A stretch of DNA of 29,555 nt, from contig CBFGWL010000032.1 of NCBI GenBank assembly GCA_965652565.1, positions 1 through 29,555 on the forward strand. The letters run 5' to 3'. The position numbers and the translations under genes are program-made. This document shows, piece after piece, positions 24,463 through 29,555 of this stretch. Position 1 is the stretch's first letter. Every line of letters starts with the position of its first letter. Origin of the DNA: RSA11 sp965652565 (lineage in GTDB: Bacteria; Actinomycetota; Thermoleophilia; Solirubrobacterales; 70-9). The notes below the pieces were generated by a model. The model did not search any database. It saw only the letters and a list, made by a program, of their open reading frames with translations, and had not been told where the DNA came from.

Positions 24463-24759
24463 CTAACTACGCTGCGCCGCCCGGATCGCGGCGGGGTGGC
24501 GCACCTCGGCCGGATCCGGCAAGTACATGTCCTCGCCGCAATAGCGGCAGACCTGCACGTACAGCTTGTGGACGTGCCCGCAGCGAGGGCAGCGGCGCTC
24601 CGGCTCGTCCTTCTCGACCCGATAGAGGACGACCGCGATCAGGCCGAGCAGCGGCAGAACCGCGCCGATGGCGAACCAGATGAAGAAGGAACTGCCCTTC
24701 GCCTTGCCGATCAGCGCCGTGGCGAGCCCGAAGGTGAAGAAGATGATGACCGCGGACAC
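24463..24759 (-). CDS. Small membrane protein with C-terminal zinc ribbon
   Basis: A 98-residue protein. Two hydrophobic segments (about 2-17 and 25-46) are followed by a cytoplasmic-type zinc ribbon, CPRC (57-60) and CRYC (71-74), and a short polar tail. A role in envelope or stress control is possible, but the sequence does not show one. A TTG at 24768 opens the frame, but it overlaps a -10-like CATAAT (24773-24768). The GTG at 24759 lies eight bases after that hexamer and is the more likely, leaderless start. It follows ndh by about 56 bases on the same strand. Confidence 0.8.
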   Translation of the reverse strand: MSAVIIFFTFGLATALIGKAKGSSFFIWFAIGAVLPLLGLIAVVLYRVEKDEPERRCPRCGHVHKLYVQVCRYCGEDMYLPDPAEVRHPAAIRAAQRS

Positions 24760-24767
24760 CGCGACCA

Positions 24768-24773
24768 ATTATG
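24768..24773 (-). promoter_or_regulatory. -10 hexamer of the zinc-ribbon membrane protein gene
   Basis: CATAAT on the minus strand, eight bases before the GTG at 24759. It overlaps the alternative TTG start and so helps decide the start codon. Confidence 0.45.
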
Positions 24774-24815
24774 CGCGTTCGCGGGCGCGCCGGCCCGCCG
24801 GCTGCGGAATCGGTG

Positions 24816-26141
24816 TCAATCGAGCGGGCGGTGCGTGCCGCCCTTGGCGTAGATGTCGTCGTTGAGCGGCCGCGGCCGGCCGATTGAGCCGACCTCCGCG
24901 ACGTCCCGGCTGAACGGCAGCCCAACCGTCCAGTCGGCGATCGCGCGCACCTTGCGCGCAATGCCCGGCACCTGCGCGATGTGGTAGGTGCGCGCCATCC
25001 ACCAGGCCGGGAAGCCGCGGAACCGTTGCTGGGCGAGCTGACCGACCGCCTTGTAGCGACCCAGGTTCACGAAAGCGGCCTTGGCCTCGTACGTGAACGG
25101 GTGCGGGCCGTCGCCGACGCCGAGCTCCGCGGCCATGTTGCGGGCCACGAGCGGGCCCTGGCGGACGGCGTGCTGGGCCGTGGGCGGGCAGGGCCGGCCG
25201 TCGTCGAAGCGCGGGTCCGGAACGGCGGCGCAATCCCCAGCCGCCCAGACGCCCTGTAGGCCTTCCACGCGCATGTACTGATCGACCTTCACGCGCCCGC
25301 GATCGTCGAGCGGCAAATTGAGCCCCGCGAGGCTGGGGTGCGCCTTTACCCCCGCGGTCCAGACCAGCGTCCGCGTTGGGATGTCCTCGCCCGTGGAGAG
25401 CCTCACGGAATCGGCGCGGGCCTCCTCGACACGCGTCTCCAGGCGGATGTCGATGCCGCGGCCGCGCAGCTGCTGCAGGGCGTAGTCGGCGAGGCCCTTG
25501 TCGACCTCGGGCAGGACGCGGTCCATCGCCTCGACGAGGATCCAGCGCATGCCGTGCAACCGCGCCCGCGGGTAGCGGTCCATCGCGTCAGCGGCGAAGT
25601 CCTGAAGTTCGGCGAGCGCCTCCAGGCCCGAGTAGCCGCCGCCGACGAACACGTAGGTGAGCAGCTCCTCGCGTTGCCGCGGATCGTCCGTGGCGTTCGC
25701 CCGCTCAAGCGTCTCGACCACGTGATTGCGCAGCCAGATCGCGTCGGCCAGGCTCTTGAAGCCGATCGCGTACTTATCGAGTCCCGGGACCGGTAGACCG
25801 CGCGAGACCGAGCCCACCGTCACCAGGAACTGGTCATAGCGGATCTCCTCGCTCTGGCCATCGTGCGTGCTGACCGTCACGGTGCGGCGCTCGGGGTCGT
25901 GATCGCAGATCGCGCCGAGGCGCAGATAAGTGCGGCGCAACACGTCGCGCAACGGCGTGACGACGTGCCGCGGCTCGAGCATGCCCGCCGCTGCCTCGGG
26001 CAAGAACGGCGTATAGAGCAGGAAGTTGACGTCGTTCACGAGCATGAGCCGCGTCGACTGACGCGGCATGATGCGCTCGAGCTCTCGGGCCGCCGACATA
26101 CCGGCGAAGCCCCCTCCTGCGATTACGACGTTCCAGGCCAT
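24816..26141 (-). CDS. ndh: Type II NADH dehydrogenase (NDH-2)
   Basis: A 441-residue flavoprotein that passes electrons from NADH to membrane quinone without pumping protons. The FAD motif is IAGGGFAG (7-14) and the NADH motif FVGGGYSG (165-172). The later AAGDCA flavin motif and PTAQHAVRQG, part of the quinone/FAD site of NDH-2, are present. The C-terminal region (about 380-430) is rich in aromatic and basic residues and likely forms the membrane-binding amphipathic helices. It would feed the menaquinone made by the men genes in this window. A 19-bp palindrome lies in its promoter. It could in principle be a related sulfide:quinone-type enzyme, but the motifs favour NDH-2. Confidence 0.9.
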   Translation of the reverse strand: MAWNVVIAGGGFAGMSAARELERIMPRQSTRLMLVNDVNFLLYTPFLPEAAAGMLEPRHVVTPLRDVLRRTYLRLGAICDHDPERRTVTVSTHDGQSEEIRYDQFLVTVGSVSRGLPVPGLDKYAIGFKSLADAIWLRNHVVETLERANATDDPRQREELLTYVFVGGGYSGLEALAELQDFAADAMDRYPRARLHGMRWILVEAMDRVLPEVDKGLADYALQQLRGRGIDIRLETRVEEARADSVRLSTGEDIPTRTLVWTAGVKAHPSLAGLNLPLDDRGRVKVDQYMRVEGLQGVWAAGDCAAVPDPRFDDGRPCPPTAQHAVRQGPLVARNMAAELGVGDGPHPFTYEAKAAFVNLGRYKAVGQLAQQRFRGFPAWWMARTYHIAQVPGIARKVRAIADWTVGLPFSRDVAEVGSIGRPRPLNDDIYAKGGTHRPLD

Positions 26142-26147
26142 ACGCGC

Positions 26148-26153
26148 AGTATG
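26148..26153 (-). promoter_or_regulatory. -10 hexamer of ndh
   Basis: CATACT lies six bases before the ndh ATG (26141). A 17-base spacer would put the -35 at 26171-26176, inside the palindrome 26169-26187. Confidence 0.4.
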
Positions 26154-26168
26154 CCCGAATCGTCAGCT

Positions 26169-26187
26169 TTGTAACAGCTTGTTACAA
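26169..26187. promoter_or_regulatory. 19-bp palindromic operator candidate upstream of ndh
   Basis: TTGTAACA (26169-26176), GCT, TGTTACAA (26180-26187): perfect 8-bp arms in an otherwise GC-rich genome. It overlaps the expected -35 of ndh. The overall TTGT...ACAA layout resembles sites of the redox repressor Rex (TTGTGAA...TTCACAA), which controls NDH-2 in some Gram-positives, but the inner bases differ. The bound protein is unknown. Confidence 0.6.
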
Positions 26188-26205
26188 GCGGTACGAAAAG
26201 CCGGC

Positions 26206-26838
26206 TCAGCGAATCGTGAGCTCGCCTTCCATGCCGCCCTCGCGGTGACCCGGAACGGAGCAATAGAAGACGTACGTGCCAGGCTCGAGCTCGAACGAGA
26301 CCGAGCTGATGTCGCCCCCGGAGACGACGTCGCCCTCGGCGACCGTCTCACCCTCGACCTCGAGGGCGACGTTGTGCGGCACCGCCGAGGGGTTGGTGTA
26401 GTCGATCGTGACCGTGCCCGCCGAACCCTCCAGGGTCTCCGGATCGAACACCAGTGAGCCGTCCTCAGGCGAGGAGAGCTCGATCGTCTCACCCTGGCCG
26501 GTGGCCTCCCCGTCCTCGGCGTCGAGGTTCTCGCCCGCGGCGCCGCCCTCTTCCTCGGTGGCCTCCGACTCGGGGTCAGCGGCCGGCTCCCCGACGGCCT
26601 CCTCCTCGGAGACCTCGGCCTCGTGCTCGGCGAGCTCGTGCTCGCGGTGCTCCTGCTCCTCGCGGGCAAGGACGACCGCGTAAGTGCAGGTGCCGGCGAC
26701 GAGCAGCGCGAAGACGGTCAGCCCCGCGAAGACCACGCCGCGCGAGCGCGGGAACTCGTGCATTCGCAGCCCCACGAACGTGATCACGAGCGCGAGGACA
26801 CAAAGCGCCAAACCGAAGACGTAGAACAGATCCGACAT
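26206..26838 (-). CDS. Membrane-anchored cupredoxin
   Basis: A 210-residue protein with two N-terminal membrane segments (about 5-24 and 36-57), a long Glu-rich acidic linker (about 59-120) and a C-terminal cupredoxin domain (about 121-210). The type 1 copper ligands are present in order: H155 (VPHNVAL), C193 (FYCSVPGH), H198 and M203 (GGMEG). The copper domain probably faces the outside and carries electrons between membrane complexes. A TAGGAT hexamer lies ten bases before the ATG. Its position between rny and ndh, beside an NADH-quinone enzyme, fits a respiratory role, though the partner cannot be named. Confidence 0.88.
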   Translation of the reverse strand: MSDLFYVFGLALCVLALVITFVGLRMHEFPRSRGVVFAGLTVFALLVAGTCTYAVVLAREEQEHREHELAEHEAEVSEEEAVGEPAADPESEATEEEGGAAGENLDAEDGEATGQGETIELSSPEDGSLVFDPETLEGSAGTVTIDYTNPSAVPHNVALEVEGETVAEGDVVSGGDISSVSFELEPGTYVFYCSVPGHREGGMEGELTIR

Positions 26839-26848
26839 GCGGAGCGGG

Positions 26849-26854
26849 ATCCTA
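26849..26854 (-). promoter_or_regulatory. -10 hexamer of the cupredoxin gene
   Basis: TAGGAT lies ten bases before the ATG at 26838 in the 48-base gap after rny. It suggests a separate, nearly leaderless transcript. Confidence 0.35.
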
Positions 26855-26886
26855 TCGGGAGAGGCCGCGGAGGCGGCACATTCCCG

Positions 26887-28305
26887 TCAGCCGCCGGCGT
26901 AGGACGTCGCGCGGCTCTCGCGGATGACCGTGATCTTGATGCGGCCGGGCTGCTCGCTCTCCTTCTCGACGGCGGCCGCGATCTCCTGGGCGATCACGGT
27001 CGCGGTGTCGTCGTCGACGATTCCCGGGTCCACGACAACGCGGATCTCGCGGCCGGCGCGCATCGCGAACACCCGCTCGACGCCGTGGTGGCGCGATGCG
27101 ATCTCCTCGAGGTCGCGCATCCGCCCGACATATTGCTCGAGCGTGTCGCCGCGCGCTCCCGGGCGGGCCCCCGAGACGGCGTCGGCGGCCTGCACGATCA
27201 CCGCCTCGACGGTCTTCGGCTCGACTTCGTTGTGATGAGCCTCCATCGCATGGGCGACGGCCTCTGGCTCGCCATGGCGGCGCGCGATGCGCGCGCCGAT
27301 CAGGGCGTGCGGGCCCTCGACCTCGTGCGTGACGGCCTTGCCGATGTCGTGCAGGAAGGCCGCGCGCCGGGCGGTCTCGGCGGAAGCGCCGAGCTCCTCG
27401 GCGAGCACGCTCGCGAGCTTGGCGCACTCGACCAGGTGGTCGAGGACGTTCTGGCCGTAGCTCGTGCGGAAGCGCAGCTGGCCGAGCAGGCGGACCAGCT
27501 CTGGGTCGAGCCCATGCACGTGCGCCTCCAGCGCGGCGCGCTCGCCCTCGTCGACGACGCGCTTCTCCAGATCGCGCTTCGCCTGCTCGTACGTCTCCTC
27601 GATCAGCGCCGGGTGGATGCGCCCGTCGGCGATCAGCCGCTCGAGGGTCATGCGCGCGATCTCGCGGCGCACGCCATCGAAGCTCGAGAGCACCACCGCG
27701 GAGGGCGTCTCGTCGATGATGATGTCGACGCCCGTGAGCGCCTCCAGGGCGCGGATGTTGCGTCCGTCCCGCCCGATGATCCGCCCCTTCATCTCGTCCG
27801 ACGGCAGCTCGACGAGGCGGGTAGTCGTCTCGCTCGCGTGCTTGGCGGCAAGCCGCTGCGTCGCCACGGCGAGGATGTTGCGGGCGCGGCGCTCGCCTTC
27901 GCGGCGCGCCTCCTCCTCGATCTGGCGGATCTTGAGGGCGGCCTGATGCCGGGCCTCCTGCTCGACGTCGGCGAGCAGCATCTGTTTTGCCTGCGCCGCG
28001 CTCAGGCCCGAGATCCGCTCGAGCTCGCGACGCTGGATCCGCTTGGCGCGCTTCAGCTCATCCTGCTGGCCGATCAGGTTGCGTTCGCGATCGTCGAGCG
28101 CCTGCTTGCGACGCTCGAGCTCGGCGGCGCGCAGCTCGAGCGACTGAGCCTCGCGCAACGCGCGCTCCTCCATCCGAGCGATCTCCTCGCGACGCGCCTG
28201 GAGCTCCGCGGCAACCGCCGCGTCGCTTGCGTGCGAGCTGGGCGCGGCGTTCCTGGCGACCGGCTCGCGACGGCGCCACGGAAACAGCATCGCGCGTGTT
28301 CCCAT
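26887..28305 (-). CDS. rny: Ribonuclease Y
   Basis: A 472-residue endoribonuclease that starts mRNA decay in many Gram-positives. A long coiled-coil-like helical region (about 25-160) is followed by a KH domain with GRIIGRDGRN (174-183) and an HD domain with H290, the HD pair H319-D320 (FLHDIGKAV) and H357-H358. The conserved C-terminus ending ITVIRESRA is intact. The usual N-terminal membrane helix of RNase Y is not seen; the protein starts MGTRAMLFPWRRREP. The ATG at 28305 is preceded by GAGGAGAG (28319-28312), an unusually clear Shine-Dalgarno for this region. It lies downstream of recA-recX on the same strand, with a gap of 331 bases. Confidence 0.93.
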   Translation of the reverse strand: MGTRAMLFPWRRREPVARNAAPSSHASDAAVAAELQARREEIARMEERALREAQSLELRAAELERRKQALDDRERNLIGQQDELKRAKRIQRRELERISGLSAAQAKQMLLADVEQEARHQAALKIRQIEEEARREGERRARNILAVATQRLAAKHASETTTRLVELPSDEMKGRIIGRDGRNIRALEALTGVDIIIDETPSAVVLSSFDGVRREIARMTLERLIADGRIHPALIEETYEQAKRDLEKRVVDEGERAALEAHVHGLDPELVRLLGQLRFRTSYGQNVLDHLVECAKLASVLAEELGASAETARRAAFLHDIGKAVTHEVEGPHALIGARIARRHGEPEAVAHAMEAHHNEVEPKTVEAVIVQAADAVSGARPGARGDTLEQYVGRMRDLEEIASRHHGVERVFAMRAGREIRVVVDPGIVDDDTATVIAQEIAAAVEKESEQPGRIKITVIRESRATSYAGG

Positions 28306-28636
28306 CGTTCTCTCTCCTCAGTTTCATCCGCATGCTTTCGATCAATCGAGTGCTCGCGCGAAAACCCGCGCGGCCCTGCGGGCCGGCGCTGCGCGAACGC
28401 GGATGCCTGCTGATGGCGATTCGCCCCGAGAACGGTGGGGCTGCCCTGCTAAACGCGCCGCTTTAGGCGACGCACCTCCGCACCGGTGCGGTGCGATCGA
28501 GAAGGTCTAGACGGTTCAAACTCATGCCGGTTTCTTCGCCAGATTGGTCACTCACGTCGCGACGCGCCGGTCGCACTACACATCGTAAAGCTGGGTCCTT
28601 CACCTGGCAAGGAAATCCGCCGGCGCAAGGAAGCGT
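28306..28636. other. Long non-coding gap between recX and rny
   Basis: I see no gene in this 331-base stretch. It holds a 14-bp perfect palindrome CCGCACCGGTGCGG (28478-28491), a 6-bp hairpin (28371-28376 with 28380-28385) followed on the minus strand by CGCGGGTTTT that may be a weak terminator, and a CTAAA...TTTAG inverted repeat (28449-28466). The rny Shine-Dalgarno is at 28312-28319. It may be a 5' leader of rny or carry its promoter, but no convincing promoter was found. Confidence 0.4.
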
Positions 28637-29116
28637 TCAGGCGGCCTCACGCTCAGCCAGGCGAATCGCGGCATACGCCGCCTCGTAGTCGTACCCCCGG
28701 CGGGCCAGGAAGGCCAGCGCGCGCGAGCGCGCGCGGTCGTCCGCGAGGGGCTGGCCGCGCTCACGAAGCAGGCGCGCGGCGCGCTGCGCCTGCTCGGCGT
28801 GACCCTGTCCGGCTAGAGCGCGCTCGATCGCCTGCCGGGGCACGCCACGCTGGGCCAGGGCAGCTCTGATCCGCTCCGGCCCCCAGCCCCGCAGCTCCTG
28901 CTTGTCCTCGGCGAACCGCGCCGCGAAGCGCTCATCGTCGAGCTCGCCGATCTCAACGAGCCGCTCGATCGTCTCGTCGACCAGCTCGGCCTCGACGCCG
29001 CGGTCGGTCAACACCGAGCGCATCTCGGCGAGCGTGCGCTCCTTACGCGAGAGCGCCTCGACGGCGAGCTCGAACGCCCGCGAGGCCTCATCCCCCCGCG
29101 GGCGCTCCGCTTCCAC
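28637..29116 (-). CDS. recX: Regulatory protein RecX
   Basis: A 159-residue all-helical protein that modulates RecA filaments. It shows the three-repeat RecX pattern, with LSRKERTLAEMRSVLTDRG (about 23-41) and LVEIGELDDERFAARFAEDK (about 53-72), then RGWGPERIRAALAQRGV and a C-terminal repeat with FLARRGYDYEAAYAAI. The start is a GTG at 29116, 14 bases after the recA stop, so the two are co-transcribed as in many bacteria. Confidence 0.93.
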   Translation of the reverse strand: MEAERPRGDEASRAFELAVEALSRKERTLAEMRSVLTDRGVEAELVDETIERLVEIGELDDERFAARFAEDKQELRGWGPERIRAALAQRGVPRQAIERALAGQGHAEQAQRAARLLRERGQPLADDRARSRALAFLARRGYDYEAAYAAIRLAEREAA

Positions 29117-29130
29117 GGCCGGCGGCGCCG

Positions 29131-29555
29131 CTAGGCGGCCTGGCGCTCGGGCTCAGCCGCGGCGTCGGCGTCCTCGCCGCCCTCGGCGTCCTCGGCACCG
29201 CCCTCGACGACCTTGATCGGCCGCGGGGCGCGCTCGATGCCCAGGTTGCTGAGGATCTTGCCCTCGATCTCCGCCGCCAGCTGCGGGTTCTCGGCCAGGT
29301 AGTTCTTCGTGTTGTTGCGGCCCTGGCCGAGGCGCAGCTCTCCGTAGGAGAAGAACGAGCCCGACTTCGTAACGAGATCGTGCTCGAGCGCGAGGTCGAG
29401 CAGGCAGCCCTCGTGCGAGATGCCGCGCCCGTACTCGATGTCGAACTCGGCCTGGCGGAACGGAGGTGCGACCTTGTTCTTCACGACCTTGACGCGGCAG
29501 CGGTTGCCGACGGCCTCGGTGCCGTCCTTGAGGGTCTCGATCCGGCGGATGTCCA
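29131..29555 (-). CDS. recA: RecA recombinase (C-terminal part, cut by the window edge)
   Basis: The last 140 or so residues of RecA; the gene continues beyond the right edge. The start lies outside the window. Visible blocks are ETLKDG, GNRCRVKVVKNKVAPPF, AEFDIEYGRGISHEG, GSFFSYGELRLGQGRNN and the C-terminal domain with NPQLAAEIEGKI. The tail after about 30 residues beyond this is acidic (Glu, Asp, Ala), as is usual for RecA and thought to tune DNA binding. It heads the recA-recX pair. Confidence 0.97.
   Translation of the reverse strand, partial: DIRRIETLKDGTEAVGNRCRVKVVKNKVAPPFRQAEFDIEYGRGISHEGCLLDLALEHDLVTKSGSFFSYGELRLGQGRNNTKNYLAENPQLAAEIEGKILSNLGIERAPRPIKVVEGGAEDAEGGEDADAAAEPERQAA

Noticed and set aside
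26623..28413. A 596-codon open frame on the plus strand
   Set aside because: It is antisense to rny and the cupredoxin gene, with no recognisable domain or start signal.
28500..28560. GGTTCAAAC resembling a tRNA T-loop
   Set aside because: The T-stem does not pair, the conserved C61 is missing, and no anticodon or acceptor stem fits on either strand.

Overview
The window is a gene-dense, very GC-rich bacterial chromosome segment with no mobile element, rRNA or tRNA gene that I can recognise. Gene content (menaquinone pathway, NDH-2, a LuxR-type ATPase regulator, mycobacterial-type SerC, recA-recX followed by RNase Y) suggests a deep-branching actinobacterium, perhaps of the class Thermoleophilia. 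That placement is inference, not proof. Many genes have no Shine-Dalgarno sequence but carry a -10-like hexamer 6 to 10 bases before the start codon, so leaderless mRNAs seem common here.

Layout. Positions 1-174 hold a two-copy hairpin repeat and the leuA terminator. Positions 175-1944 are leuA (minus strand) with its promoter, a 19-residue leucine-rich leader peptide and a predicted attenuator. Positions 1941-3730 are a two-gene minus-strand operon (quinone-reductase-like MDR protein and a membrane protein), divergent from a SAM methyltransferase (3791-4459). Positions 4470-9763 run on the minus strand: menE, ilvC, serC, serA. From 9790 to 14464 the plus strand carries menB, menA, menC and menD. 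Positions 14513-22658 run on the minus strand: a small basic protein, a large LuxR-family ATPase regulator, sqdB, ilvB, ilvN and menF. A fused membrane-domain/GT2 glycosyltransferase (22848-23924, plus) diverges from that block. The right end (23960-29555, minus) has, in order of transcription, recA (cut by the window edge), recX, rny, a membrane-anchored cupredoxin, ndh (NDH-2), a zinc-ribbon membrane protein and a lipoprotein.

How it works together. IlvB/IlvN, IlvC and LeuA belong to branched-chain amino acid synthesis. SerA and SerC make the first two steps of serine synthesis. MenF, MenD, MenC, MenE, MenB and MenA cover most of the route from chorismate to demethylmenaquinone, the quinone that NDH-2 would reduce once methylated. 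MenH, a DHNA-CoA thioesterase and MenG are not in the window.

The most interesting signal is upstream of leuA. The leader peptide's run of leucine codons is perfectly complementary over 10 bases to the leuA Shine-Dalgarno region, which itself sits in the loop of a small hairpin. This predicts leucine-responsive translational control through a pseudoknot. Other points of note are a 19-bp palindrome in the ndh promoter, operator-like repeats before the small protein/LuxR pair, a dispersed repeat placed just after stop codons, and a bacterial UDP-sulfoquinovose synthase.
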